DNA from: Eledone cirrhosa
Lineage: Eukaryota; Mollusca; Cephalopoda; Octopoda; Eledonidae
DNA: 64,000 nucleotides
Direction: 5' to 3'
NCBI GenBank assembly: GCA_964016885.1
Contig: OZ024743.1
Coordinates: forward strand, 125,451,112 to 125,515,111
The notes under the pieces are model-generated. The model ran no database searches. It saw only the letters and a list, made by a program, of their open reading frames with translations, and had not been told where the DNA came from. A program made the position numbers and the translations under genes. This document shows, in pieces, positions 43,834 through 54,581 of this stretch. Each line of letters starts with the position of its first letter. Position 1 is the first letter of the stretch.

Positions 43834-44273
43834 TAACAGATTAAAGTTTAAGCAAAGAATCGCTGCTTTCACCCTTAACAGGATCTTCTGAAACTAAAAA
43901 AATCAATCAGTGAACGCAGACGTAAATATTTCGAAAAACGTTACACACTATATATATACACACTATATATATCCACACTATATATACGTATATATACACA
44001 CACACACACACAGCGTCATAATGTTGTAATGCAGACATACAGACAGATATTATAAGGGTGTGATGTTGTAGCTGTGTATCTATCTAAAAAGAGACAGACT
44101 AAGAATTATAGAAGGAGATCGCCTAATCCATTTGAAATTTTCTTTGCTCAAAACACTCACAGGACCATAAGTATTACATGTGTAAAGTTTGAAAACAATC
44201 GGTTGGGTGGTTCTCGAGTTTTAGGGAGTCAGACAGACAGACGTACAGCCATTCTCTGTTTTAGATATATAGA
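43652..44273 (-). mobile_element. Non-autonomous Helitron, intact ends
   Basis: On the minus strand it starts TCTATATATCTAAAACAGAG and ends GGCCATTCTGCTAG. The hairpin CCCGGCGTTGTTTGGG (plus strand) sits about 10 bases from the 3' end. The host bases are A on the 5' side and T on the 3' side, as Helitrons require. 622 bp, with a TGTC-rich start and an internal (TA)n. No Rep/helicase coding. Confidence 0.85.
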
Positions 44274-44284
44274 TTACCATTGCT

Positions 44285-44660
44285 GCAATATAAAATTTTA
44301 TGTTCTCAGAAAAAACCCCCAAAAACTCTGTCTTTAGTTAGTATTTTACCGAGCATTGAAAAACTACGCTCAACATTAACTGATGTAGTTTGACATTTAA
44401 ACAAGAGACTGTAGTCCATTGGAGATATTGATAGGTTTTCCATTCGGTAAATTGATCCTAGATCATTTTCTTGCAGCCTAGAACTCAGATACTTTTTTAT
44501 TTGGCACGGATTTGGGGCAAAATTCTAATCAGTAAGACTTTTAAATGTTTCCTCAACTGAATATTGTGAATTCTCTAATTTTTTTTATTAAATCCTACTG
44601 TGGCAAACTCACTTCTATTGTTTGCAAATTTACACATGGTTTGCTTTTTCCATAATAATT
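44285..44660 (-). pseudogene. hAT transposase C-terminal (dimerisation) fragment
   Basis: The minus strand, with stops and shifts, reads LLFKCQTTSVNVERSFSML followed by GKILTKDRVF. This is the hAT dimerisation signature (P.SS..ERSFS). An upstream fragment (44575-44781 frame) reads CKFANNRSEFATVGFNKK. It is cut by a LINE at about 44670 and bounded by the Helitron on the other side. Confidence 0.68.
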
Positions 44661-44669
44661 CCTCCATCA

Positions 44670-46055
44670 ACGATTCCATTAGATGAGATGCAGTTTGGTT
44701 TTGTGCCTGGGAAGAGTACAACAGATGCCCTATTCTTGGTGAGACAATTGCAAGAGAGGTTCTTAGAGAAAAATAAGCCACTATACTTAGCCTTTGTTGA
44801 CCTAGAGAAGGCCTTTGATAGGGTACCCCGATCTGTCATCTGGTGGTCCCTAAGGAAACTAGGTGTTGAGCAATGGCTTGTGAGGACAGTGCAAACTTTG
44901 TACAGAGGTACTCTCAGTAAAGTCAGGGTAGGAATGGAGTTTAGTGAGGAATTCCAGATACAAGTAGGAGTACATCAAGGTTCGGTCCTCAGCCCGCTCT
45001 TGTTCATTATAGTCCTCCAAGCCATAACAGAGGAGTTTAAGACTGGCTGTCCATGGGAACTTCTCTATGCTGACGATCTGGTTCTTATAGCAGAATCAGT
45101 AGAGGAGCTAGAGAATAAATTCTGGCTTTGGAAACAGCAGTTGGAAGCAAGAGGACTGAGAGTGAACCTAGCTAAGACAAAAGTGTTGATGAGTAGAAAA
45201 GAGGACAAAACTCTGATTCCGTCAAGGAAATGGCCATCTTCAATATGCAGAAAAGGAACTGGCATAAATTCTATAAAATGCACACAATGCAGATCCTGGG
45301 TACACAAGAGATGTAACGGGATAGCAGGCTAACTAACAGGTAGGGAGAAATATGTATGCCATAGATGTACAGGGAAATTAGACAGTAGAAGTCGCATTGA
45401 TAGACACATTTTTCAGATGCAGGAGGGTGCTATAGAAGTGGTGGATAGCTTCCGGTACCTAGGAGATCAGATTAGCATGGGAGGAGGGTGTTCCAGGGCC
45501 ATAGTATCTAGAATAAGGACAGGTTGGAAGAAGTTTAGGGAGCTGCTTCCTCTGCTAACGAAGAAGGGTTTCTCCCTGCACACGAAAGGCTGGTTGTATG
45601 ATGCCTGTGTGAGGAGCGCGATGCTGCATGGTAGTGAGACATGGGCAGCAACTGCAGAGGATATGCGACAGCTGGAGAGAAATGAGGCAAGCATGCTCCG
45701 TTGGATGTGCAGTGTAAATGTGCGTGAACGACCCAACATGAATATGTTGAGAGAGAAACTGTATCTGAGAGGATAGAATGTAGTGTACGGGAGAGGAGAC
45801 TGAGGTGGTATGGACATGTGATGTGCATGGAGGATAACTGATGGGTGAAGAAGTGCCAGGAAATGCCAGCTGAAGGAAGACGTGGTAGACCACGAAAAAC
45901 ATGGGCAGAGGTGGTGAGAACAGACCTCAGATCGTTGAAGCTCACGGTGGAGATGACGAAGGACCGTGACGAGTGGAGAGATGCTGTGCTGAATAAGACC
46001 CGTCCCACCCTTGCGAGCAGTGAAGAGCAGACATAAAATGATGATGATGATGATG
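44670..46055 (+). mobile_element. RTE LINE copy, 5'-truncated
   Basis: Begins within RT at PLDEMQFGFVPGKSTTDALF and continues through FVDLEKAFDRVPR, HQGSVLSPLLFIIVLQ, LLYADDLVLIAES and the first Cys/His pairs of the zinc finger (CTQCRSWVHKRC). It stops in-frame near 45330, resumes with EVVDSFRYLGDQIS and WKKFRELLPLL, and ends with GTAAAATGATGATGATG-like tail (ACATAAAATGATGATG). Plus strand, so opposite to the main LINE. Confidence 0.9.
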
Positions 46056-46162
46056 ATATATAAATATTTACATAATGTAATTGTATTTTTGTACCCCTTT
46101 TTTTCCTCATTTTTTCCTTCCTTTTCTCACTCTTTTCTTTCTATTTATCTTCTATTTCTAAC

Positions 46163-46200
46163 TCTATCTTCTGATGACGGACTTGTGTCCGAAACGTTAA
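46163..46200 (+). ncRNA. Weak hammerhead-like / Penelope-type motif
   Basis: CTGATGA (46171-46177), a GGAC..GUCC stem, then GAAAC (46191-46195) and GTTAAGG. The core matches, but stem III would have no loop and stem I is weak. Such CTGATGA...GAAACGTT strings occur in Penelope-like terminal repeats. Confidence 0.35.
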
Positions 46201-46689
46201 GGCTCTCTTCCTGCTAATTCAAGCATTACATACTAATATATTTTTTCATTGTACTGTGTAGTTTGCTTTGTTATTTGTTTACTTTTTATGTGTGTGTATG
46301 TATGAATGTATATATAGGTTGTGGTTTTCAACCTATACTAGATTTATGTCTCCATTTAATTTCTCCTAGGGACTTTGGCTGTAAAACTGACCACCATTCT
46401 CTTCCCATCAATGGCACCATTATATTGACCATAAGCATATATGTGTGTGTGCATAACTATATAAAAAAAATAGCACATATATGTATGTATATATATATAC
46501 ACACATATACTCACACACACACATATATGTGTGTGTGTACGCGTGTAACTATTAACATTGTTTTGGGTTTTATTGCTTGTAGATTCTGCCCAATGCCAAC
46601 CAAATTCCCCTGGGAAACTGAACTGGCAGCAGTATTCATGTGTGTGTGTGTGTGTGTGTATGTGCATGTATAAATATATAACATTTAGT

Positions 46690-46935
46690 TAAACTCTATC
46701 CCCACTGGTTCTAGTTTTCATCAGTAACATTTCTTTTGATTTCTACCCAAAAGTCAAAACAATTCATGCAGTCCTGAACTTCTTCTGCAGACAAGGAAAT
46801 GTCTAAGAATTCAATCTTTATGTTCATTTGAAGGGTTGTAGATATAGTTGTGGGACTAAGGAATTATTGAGAACAGTGGTAGAAAGATTGATGAAGGTTG
46901 AACTCTTGAATTTCTCTAGTGATTCTTGATCTTAT
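46690..46935 (-). pseudogene. Gypsy D gag start remnant
   Basis: The minus strand directly inside the 5' LTR reads fragments such as TGDKIRSRIT and IEFLDISLSAEEVQDCMNC with stops. The position fits a gag start; the family match is weak. Confidence 0.35.
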
Positions 46936-46947
46936 CTTGTCACCAGT

Positions 46948-47292
46948 TGAAGTGAGTAAAACTAGCTGTCAAGTTAAGCCCATCTTGAGAGAAGTGGCCA
47001 CCAATATGAATGTCTGTGCCAGAAGTCATTTACTGTAGACAAAAGGTGTATTAAATAGCATAACCATAGATGGGGAGGGGGTGAGGTTGCAGTCATGTGA
47101 CTGTGTATTTGTTAGACATGCAGGTGTTTTAAGAAGTGTCTGGGATGTTCCATTATGTAGTGAGAATGGATGTGGGGAAAGGGCGGCACTCTATGGGTAT
47201 GTGATAAATATGATAATTGAATGAGGTGGATTAAATATTAAATTCTGAGTAAAATATGTGTCCAGAAAGTGTTTCAAATTCAGCACATCACA
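46948..47292 (-). repeat. 5' LTR of Gypsy D (345 bp)
   Basis: Plus strand runs from TGAAGTGAGTAAAACTAGC to TTCAGCACATCACA; ATATT follows. Confidence 0.85.
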
Positions 47293-47510
47293 ATATTATT
47301 AGTGATTGTGTTTGTAGTTAATGTTAGTAAATATTAAATTGTGCACTAAGCAACCAAAATATATGATGAATATACATCTTATGCAGTTTCTTCCTTTGAA
47401 GGAGATTGACAATTAACTACTGAAAGGACAAACTTTTCTATAAGGGACAGATGAGGCAGTGAATGGTTGTAATATATATATAATTTGGTTCAGTATATAC
47501 TTGCTGCAAA

Positions 47511-48413
47511 TATACGAAGTGTGTTAGAACAGAAACAAGACTGGAGTCGCAAAAATATATATTTCAAATCCAAACTACAAACTAAAAGTTTTCTTTTTCG
47601 AAATAATCCCCCTCGAGTCTAATGCACTTCCCCATCCTTCTCTGCCATACCTCCATGCACTCTTGAAGGATTCTCCTGGGATTCTCTGCAACTCTGTCAT
47701 CAGGGCTCCCTTGATGGCTTCCTCATCCAGAAAAGGGTCCCCTTGATGACCATCTTGAGTTTGTGGAAAAGGAAAAAGTCTGGTTCTGTTTGAAGATGAG
47801 GATGTCCTGACACACTTGCATGCACCACTCATTCTGGTCATAGTTCAGCAGCTTCAGCACTATCTTCATGCAGATCTTCTGCTTGCCCAAATCTTCAGTA
47901 ATAATCTTCTAAAAGCTGTTGCAGTTCACTTGCGATCAGTCAAAGAGTCAGCCAATGATCGCCATGCACCACCTGCCTCACACGCTCAACGTTGGCCTCA
48001 GTCATGCTTGTTGAAGTCTTTTTGCTCCTGTCAGGAGGAGGGGGGGGGTCATCTTCCATGTCCTTGCATGCCTCTTTGAACCTTTTATATCACTAAAAAA
48101 TCCATGAGCATGACATCGCCGCATCTCCGTACACTTGATGCAGTATTCTGAGTGCATCTGATGGAGTTTTCCCCAACTGAAGCAGAAGCTTCAAGTTGGT
48201 TCATTGCTCTGTGCCCATCACTGGATAACCTAAAACTGAGGAACAGTTAACAAAAGCACATGAAAAAACATACATTGGCTGCAGATAGCTGAGATCGCAG
48301 TTATATACTCCCCGAATATTACATTACACAGTGATACAACCTGCTAACCCTTATCCCTCTCATAGCTCACACAGCACACTAGGTCCTATTACTTTTCTGA
48401 TATACCTCGTATA
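47511..48413 (-). mobile_element. Mariner element with internal deletion
   Basis: Terminal inverted repeats of about 30 bp: left TACGAAGTGTGTTAGAACAG, right (reverse) TACGAGGTATATCAGAAAAG. The element 47513-48411 is flanked by TA at 47511-47512 and 48412-48413. At 899 bp it is shorter than the usual 1.3 kb. The minus strand holds transposase fragments. Confidence 0.82.
47575..48235 (-). pseudogene. Mariner transposase remnant
   Basis: The N-terminal helix-turn-helix part is visible on the minus strand at 48235-48080 (LKLLLQLGKTPSDALRIL, HQVYGDAAMS) with stops. The C-terminal part at 47575-47760 reads FLDEEAIKGALMTELQRIPG, ending in a DYFEKE-like motif after a shift. The DD(34)D catalytic core is missing. 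Confidence 0.75.
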
Positions 48414-48429
48414 TCGCATACAGTCGAAA

Positions 48430-48822
48430 CGTTTTTTTTTCCTTCATGTTAGGAATGGCATCCAGGAATAGAGACAATGCCAAAAAAGAGTTGAGGGGTT
48501 ACTTCAGTTGTGTCAGCTACCCAACAAGCTTTCTAATGCTGGTGCCATGATAAAACACACTCAGTACACTCTGTAAAGTGGTTGTTGATAGGAAAGGTTT
48601 CCAGCCATAGAAAATTTACCAAACAAATAGATAGGAGAACTTTTGAGTTGTTACAAAGACAGGGCAACCTCCCTAAAAGTGCTGAAGCATATTGCATGTA
48701 AGTGATGTGTGGCCCCCAGCTCATCATAGTTGCCAGTAGCTCTGACTAAGTACTGACTTGGTTTGTGACAACCAAGCCAACCTTTACTAGTGTGGAAAAC
48801 AGTCGTTAAATGATGATGATTA
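48430..48822 (+). repeat. Degenerate RTE LINE 3' tail
   Basis: TTAGGAATGGCATCCAGGAA, GTAAAGTGGTTG and a final GTTAAATGATGATGAT. Confidence 0.55.
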
Positions 48823-49263
48823 TAAGACTCATTTGACAATAACCTACAAACTATACTATAAAGTTAACAAAATATATTTACACTGTTGACTGAAATGCCA
48901 TGACTTCAAAACCTGCTGCATGAAGTAGGATGCATATTATCTCATTGTTTCAGTCTTTCTTACAGAAAATAGGCTCACATTTGGGTAGTTCATGTTAGAT
49001 AGGGCATCAACAACACGACAATAAACATTTTAAGACCATTTATCCTGCTAAAACCGAGGGTAACCTTGCAAACTTCATGACAGGTCTCACACTCATCATC
49101 AGGTCCTTTTTGAAGTAACGTTTTATGGTCAGGTAATCTTCCTAGCACCAACCCTTTTAGATACTTATGACATGCATAGATATGGTGTGCCTATTCTAAA
49201 CTAGATACACACAGCATAACCAGAGCTTCCAGCATCTCTTTTTTTCTTTTAATGAATGTATGT

Positions 49264-49620
49264 GGTGAGTTGTTAGAATGTCAGATAGAATGCTTTATGG
49301 TTTTCATTTCGGCTCTCTGCTCTTGGCATTCAAATCCCACCGAGGTCAACTTTGCCTTTCATCCTTTCGAGGTTGTTAAAAAAGTACCAGTCTAGTACTG
49401 GGGTCAAATTCTTCCTCTATATCTCTCTCTCTCTCTCATTTTCTCTCTTTCACTTTCTATCTTTCTCTGAAAGAAATCTGCTGTACTCAGGTCTGAAGAG
49501 GGATGGGCTCCGCCAGGCTTAAAAAATGCCCAAGAAACGGTGTATGTCAACACCGCCCCACCCCCTACACACACACACACACACACACAAGACTATATCA
49601 GGAGTTATGGGACCATACAT
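49264..49620 (+). repeat. Long SINE variant with ~170-bp extension
   Basis: GAGTTGTTAGAATGTCAGATAG head, CATTCAAATCCCACCGAGG B box, then GGGATGGGCTCCGCCAGGC, (CA)n and GGAGTTATGGGACCATAC. It aligns with 34735-35080 beyond the usual SINE end. Confidence 0.75.
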
Positions 49621-50669
49621 ACATATGTGAGATGACCAGCTTCAGCAGATATCTTGAGATCAATATGCTAAGTTATAGCTTATTTGGTATGGAGAGAACA
49701 GAGAATATAACACCCTTATAAAATCATAATTGAGCAGTGCAGCAGAGATTGTTGCTATAGAAATCAACTGAGAAGTTTAACTGATTAAGAACTACATGGT
49801 CAGAGACGAAGTGGTTGCGACAGATTTACCAGATCTCCTATAACAAATCATTAGATGAAATCAATGATTATTGTTAACTGCAGTGCACAAAACAACCGTG
49901 CCATATATTAGAGTGAAAAAAATAATGGCAAGTCTGTAAAAAAAATATATATATATATTTATATTGAATCAATTTTGGAATAGTGGTGTGGTTGAAATAA
50001 TACAGATTTTATGAATAACCTTGGTTCATAGCAGAACCTAAATTCAGCATTGCAAGTTAATAAAATACTTGTTAATTGTACAGCATATCAACAGCTTAAC
50101 TTTTAATGTCCTACATAAAATTGTATTAGCAATACATTCTTGAAAAATACAAAACAGCATTATGACTGCATCATATAAAAATTGAGGTCTTTACTGTAAT
50201 ATTGCAAAATTTCAGCATAGTCTGTCCAGCAGTAAATATACTATACAGATTTGAATTAACCAACCTATTTTAAAATATTTTCTTCCAAATCATTAAGAGT
50301 TTAATAATAGTTGAAGCAAAATGGTTAAATGGATAAGGTACTGTTCCTAAATCATAAGTTTAAATGCACTGAAGCCATTTCTGTCCATATACAAAATACC
50401 CCAGTAAAATGTATTCATTGATGATCATCCTAAGGATGCTTTTCATCATTATCTTATATCACTGATAATCTATTTGTTAAATATATTGAATAAGTTTAGT
50501 GAATCCATGCTTTAATTCAAAATATTAATGGCAACTTGCTGTATATAATGCATACATGCTTCCCTACTACTTCATTACAACAGAATTGCACATGCAAGTA
50601 GTTAAAATTTCACAACAATCTCTTCTATATGGGAAAATGGCAATGATATTATAGGAAAAGAAAGCTAAT
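49621..50669. other. No gene seen
   Basis: AT-rich intronic-type sequence; no long frame, no transposon end recognised. Confidence 0.4.
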
Positions 50670-50845
50670 ATATGGGTGATGAATTAGCTGAATCATTAAA
50701 ACAATGACCAAAATGCCTTAGGGTACATAGTTAGAGCCCTGTACATCCTGAATTGTTGTTGTTTCTTTTTAAAATAATATATTTATCAAGTATTGGGGTT
50801 CAGTTTAATTGACATATTGCTATCCCCAAATTTGAAGCCCTGTTA
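50670..50845 (+). repeat. Very degenerate SINE
   Basis: GGTGATGAATTAGCTGAATC head and GTATTGGGGTTCAGTTTAATTG body; end lost. Confidence 0.5.
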
Positions 50846-50999
50846 TAATATCAGAAAACAATATTTAGAAAAGCATCAAAACTGATAAAAATTTCTTTAT
50901 ATTTGAATTCAGACTTTAGGAGACTTATCAAATATACTGATCAATATATGATCAATATCTATATGATTACTATTTAAGATATGTGATTTCAGTGTAGCT

Positions 51000-51206
51000 C
51001 AGGGGTTCAAAACCTTTTCACTACCAAACACCCTCATTTTTTATATGAATCTTCTCTCAGAACCCCTACTACAGTCCCCTACCCTTCCAGTGTATTATTC
51101 AGCAAGAATAACAAAAAAAGAGAAATATTGATACTTAGAGGAGAATTGTTATCCAGTAACATGTACATATATTTTTAACTCAATACTTTGACCTTAGGAA
51201 CCTCTG
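51000..51206. mobile_element. hAT-type MITE, 207 bp
   Basis: Left end CAGGGGTTCAAAACC, right end (reverse) CAGAGGTTCCTAAGG. Flanking octamers GTGTAGCT and TTCTAGCT agree at six of eight positions, as expected for an old 8-bp duplication. Confidence 0.68.
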
Positions 51207-51264
51207 TTCTAGCTATATAAGGCATGCTAGGTAGCTATGCATCATTTGAGAATCAGAATACAGC

Positions 51265-51411
51265 ATGGCCGAATGGTCGAGGAAGAAGGAAAACTTTGAG
51301 GGAAATGACAATGGTTTATTAAGAGAATTGACAGAGGAATATTTTCAAATAACTGAATGGATGAAAGTCTGGCTTAAACCTTTTAACATTTCAATTGCAC
51401 TTATAGATTAA
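51265..51411 (+). CDS. Small open frame of 48 codons, function unknown
   Basis: ATG at 51265 in the context CAGCATGG, reading MAEWSRKKENFEGNDNG and an acidic, helix-like LLRELTEEYFQITEWM, to TAA at 51409. It lies in intronic, non-repeat sequence 60 bp after a MITE. Composition looks protein-like but length is near chance. It could be a relic exon or a retroelement scrap. Confidence 0.2.
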   Translation: MAEWSRKKENFEGNDNGLLRELTEEYFQITEWMKVWLKPFNISIALID

Positions 51412-51639
51412 CAGCAAAACTAAGTCTAATTTGAAATATATTTATTTCTTAAATAAAATGGCATTACATTATCTGTTTCAGCAGCAATATCTGGAAAAAG
51501 ATTTACTTGCAGATATTTCAGAAAATCAATTAAGAATTTGGTTTATTTTGCTGTTTAGTTAACCTCTTATGAGGTTGCTTTTCATAGAATGTTTCTTAGG
51601 TGTTTTCATGATAGGGTCTCCAGTCCTATTATGTCACAA

Positions 51640-51880
51640 TTTTTCTGGTGGAATTTTGAACTCAGAATGCATACATACTGCAAGGCATCCCATCTGATGC
51701 TATAATAATTCTATCAAACTACCATCCAGGACTGGTACTTTATTTATTGATTCCAAAAGGATGAAAGGAAAAATTGATTTGATGGGGTTTGAACTCAGAA
51801 TTCAAAGAGCTGAAATGAACACTGCAAAGCATTTAATCTAATAATGCTCTAATGACTCTGTCAATTCACCACTTGGTATA
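51640..51880 (-). repeat. Degenerate octopus-type SINE
   Basis: Reverse of the body (ACTGGTACTTTATTTATTG) and head (GACTCTGTCAATTCACCAC). A further scrap lies at 51640-51715. Confidence 0.65.
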
Positions 51881-52034
51881 ATTAAAGTCAGTCATATGGT
51901 ATTTTAGTATTTTTTGGACTGTAAATATTGAGCACCAATTTTAAACAGCCAAGCACTAATTTTTTGAAATGTGTCTGAACTGTGAATTTCAGGAAACATT
52001 TCATCATTATTGTAATGTGTTCTGTTATTCTAAG

Positions 52035-52180
52035 GCAGTCAATTTGGCAGAATTATTAGGGTGTTGGATATTTCTTCTAGCTTTCTAGATTCATATACCA
52101 CTGAGATCTTCTTTGCTTTTCATTATTTTGGGTGGCCAATAAAGTACCAGCCTAGTACTGGTGCAGCCCTCTCACTCCCT
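52035..52180 (+). repeat. Degenerate octopus-type SINE
   Basis: GGCAGTCAATTTGGCAGAATTATTAGGG and CAATAAAGTACCAGCC in two separated blocks; the following 150 bp may be the long extension, strongly eroded. Confidence 0.6.
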
Positions 52181-52494
52181 GTCAGTTGCCACACCTTGGA
52201 TGTTCCATTAGATCAAGAAAGGGAAAAGCAAAAAGGTGTCTATGTCTGCTCACAACCACATGGGCAGCACCTAAAGCCCATAGCAAATACATGGTGCATA
52301 CTACCAAGTCATACTCAGTTGCAAGTAACAGCCATATTCTTTTCTATTATTCTAGTTAATACTAATTGATAGAAACTCTCCTTTCTTCTCTAGTTTAAGT
52401 ATTTGTTGTAATCCTTCAAATATAATTTATTGTTTAAATTTCTTCCATCTTTCAAGTATTGTTTTTTATATGGTGCTTCATTCTGCTGGTGTTA

Positions 52495-52517
52495 GCATGG
52501 AAAGTGGATGTAGAATT

Positions 52518-52555
<38 letters not shown>
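52495..52555 (+). repeat. RTE LINE tail end with (GAT)n
   Basis: GTTAGCATGGAAAGTGGATG followed by about 11 ATG/GAT units. Confidence 0.7.
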
Positions 52556-52557
<2 letters not shown>

Positions 52558-53064
52558 ATTCTTCGATCTCTAGCCTCATTAGTACAGTTTTAACAACTTG
52601 TGTATCATGTTCTTCTCTTGTTTTTGTTTTACTTTAGTTAGTTATTATTTTTAACTACAGTATGTTAGAACATTGAACAAGATACTTCATGGTATTTTTT
52701 TTCTGATTCCATTGTTTTGATTTCAAATTTTAAAGATATTTTCTTTCCCTCTTTCTATTAGTCTCAGTGGCCCTTAAAAATGTTAAGGACACTGACTAAA
52801 TAATAAAATAAATAAATATGCTAGTAAATATTTTCCAACTAAACCACTTGATTTCTCCTGAAAATGTGTAATACTATTGCTTCTCTCATTGAATAACATC
52901 TGAGTATTCATTTCTTCTTGTGTATTGTTATAAGAAAAAAAAATGTTTTTTTTATTGATTAATTTTCAATATCCCCGGAGAGAAACTACTAAAACCAGTC
53001 TAGAGCTTGTTAGATTACTTTATCCATTAACCTATCTAGTTTTTATCATATTATTTCTTTGTAG

Positions 53065-53155
53065 ATTCAAACACTACAAAAAAGACACTCTAATTATAGA
53101 TAAACACACACAAATGTATGAGTGCTATTTAAAAACTGATGATAAGCAGTTTGAG
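53065..53155 (+). CDS. Candidate host exon 4 of the Argonaute-like gene
   Basis: A strong acceptor (TATTATTTCTTTGTAG at 53064) and a modest donor (TTTGAG/GTATTC at 53155/53156). 91 nt, phase 2 to phase 0, and the only open frame. It encodes FKHYKKDTLIIDKHTQMYEC then YLKTDDKQFE. By eye this fits the Argonaute N-domain segment with HFK, FDG..NLY and a loop leading to a V.LP strand: same order, similar spacing, conserved FK and aromatic-Tyr positions. The exon before it is not found: phase 1 from exon 2 does not fit directly, so one exon with length 1 mod 3 is expected in between. Confidence 0.55.
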
Positions 53156-53165
53156 GTATTCAGTT

Positions 53166-53226
53166 ATCATCATCATCATCATCTTCGTTTAACGTCAATC
53201 TTCCACGCTAGCATGGGTTAGACGGG
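53166..53226 (-). repeat. RTE LINE 3' end
   Basis: ATCATCATCATCATCATC, CGTTTAACGTCAATCTTCC, CTAGCATGGGTTAGACGGG; starts 11 bases after the exon donor at 53155. Confidence 0.85.
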
Positions 53227-53483
53227 TATATCTTTCTCTAACACACACACACACACACATTACCATGCTATTCCTTTCTTACACCGCTTATCAAACAAAT
53301 TTATGGAGAATAGAAGAAGAAAAAAGAAAAGAGGATGAATCTGTTGTCAGAAAACGACTGACCACAATGTGAGAAGTTAGAGTTACGTCCCTTAGATAAT
53401 TTTTTTTTTCTTTCAAGATTGTAATAACAAATTATGCAATGCTAGGTGTGCTTCGGCACCTGTTCAGTGGCTACGGTTTTCAG

Positions 53484-53609
53484 TTGTGACTTCAAATACT
53501 TTGTTCGTGTCAACAATGACTGAACCCAAATGGTTTGGATTACAATGCTGTACAAATGATATAAGCAATCATTGCTTCATTCCTTTAATGTTTACGGGAT
53601 GTTCCAGAG
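53484..53609 (+). CDS. Alternative candidate exon, conflicts with 53065
   Basis: Acceptor CTACGGTTTTCAG at 53483 and a consensus donor CCAGAG/GTAAGT at 53609/53610. 126 nt, phase 1 to phase 1, reading MTEPKWFGLQCCTNDISNHC then FIPLMFTGCSR. It would also join exon 2 and a longer form of the exon at 57375 in frame. It does not fit the Argonaute alignment. It could be an exon of another transcript or an alternative first exon (ATG at 53516), or chance. Confidence 0.25.
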
Positions 53610-54404
53610 GTAAGTTTGATAAATATCATTACGTCATATATTGTAAACGATCGCCTCATAAAAGTCTGATGCGCCAATGAAAGAAAGTAATTATGTTTTT
53701 ATATATGTTTTTATCTGTGAATTCATTTTTTTAAAACAAATGCATGCTGTTTTAACAAACTAAATTAGATATATGAAGAAATCTAAGGATTTTGCATGCT
53801 GCTGAGATATTTTAACTGGTTTTTAATTGACAAGTTATTAATTCCTATGTAATGCATTATAAATTAAAACAACATTTTTGTTTGGTTATTAATGACCATC
53901 TAAAGAAAATGTAAAATATATTTTTTAAATGTAAGGTGATGTTGATTTTTATATATTTTACATATTATTTAATAATTAATACAGAAAGATATGAACTGTG
54001 CTCACAAAAATGTTTCATTTTTTCTTATTTAGATATTTTTATTATTATATATTATATTTTTTCTTCTTTTTTTTTCACTTTTAAACAAATTAGTATAAAC
54101 TGCATGAAAAAGGCAATAAAATCTATAAAAGATATTGTTTAAATATTATATTATCATCAATGTCCTTTGTCATAATGTTAGTAACAGTAGCATTATAGAT
54201 AATCCTATTATTTATTATTGTTGTCTTTGCTGCTATTGTAGCAGTTGTTTCTGTATCTTGAAAAATGTCCAAGATTCTTTAAAGAGATATTATCAAAAAC
54301 ATTCCAACTGTTTTTTCAAAATTTCAAAAGTTTTAATTATGTAATAACAGTGTAATATTGATGATGTGCAGAGAATACTAATTTCAAGTAAATTTCAATA
54401 ATCT
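53610..54404. other. No gene seen
   Basis: Very AT-rich, two short plus frames (53936, 54135) of low-complexity hydrophobic and Ile/Tyr-rich composition; chance. Confidence 0.4.
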
Positions 54405-54581
54405 TTAACCCTTTCGTTACCATATTTCTAATGAAAAACAGTCTATGGTTTTAAAATAATTTTCATAATTATCAAGAATTTGAAAGAATTTTGTAATATA
54501 ACTAACTCTTTCAATATTAAACTGGGATTTGGTACATAACTTAAGAAAGGTTCGGATATAAAATCATGATGGAAGGGTTAT
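54405..54581. mobile_element. TTAA-type MITE, second subfamily
   Basis: Left TTAACCCTTTCGTTACCATATT; right GATGGAAGGGTTAT, where the terminal TTAA has become TTAT. Confidence 0.65.

Larger units (their letters stand above)
39417..47297 (-). mobile_element. Gypsy element D, invaded by later transposons, ATATT target duplication
   Basis: Minus-strand Ty3/Gypsy element with LTRs 39422-39683 and 46948-47292, and identical ATATT at 39417-39421 and 47293-47297. A purine tract (ACAGGAGGA, minus strand) adjoins the 3' LTR. A primer-site-like TGGTGACAAG (minus strand, 46936-46945) lies two bases inside the 5' LTR. Coding order is gag remnant, protease, RT, RNase H, integrase. It is heavily decayed and carries a Helitron, an RTE LINE, a hAT fragment and a retroelement scrap. 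Confidence 0.88.

Noticed and set aside
45467..46110. Minus-strand frames of 115-191 codons
   Set aside because: Shadows of the plus-strand RTE LINE C-terminal region.
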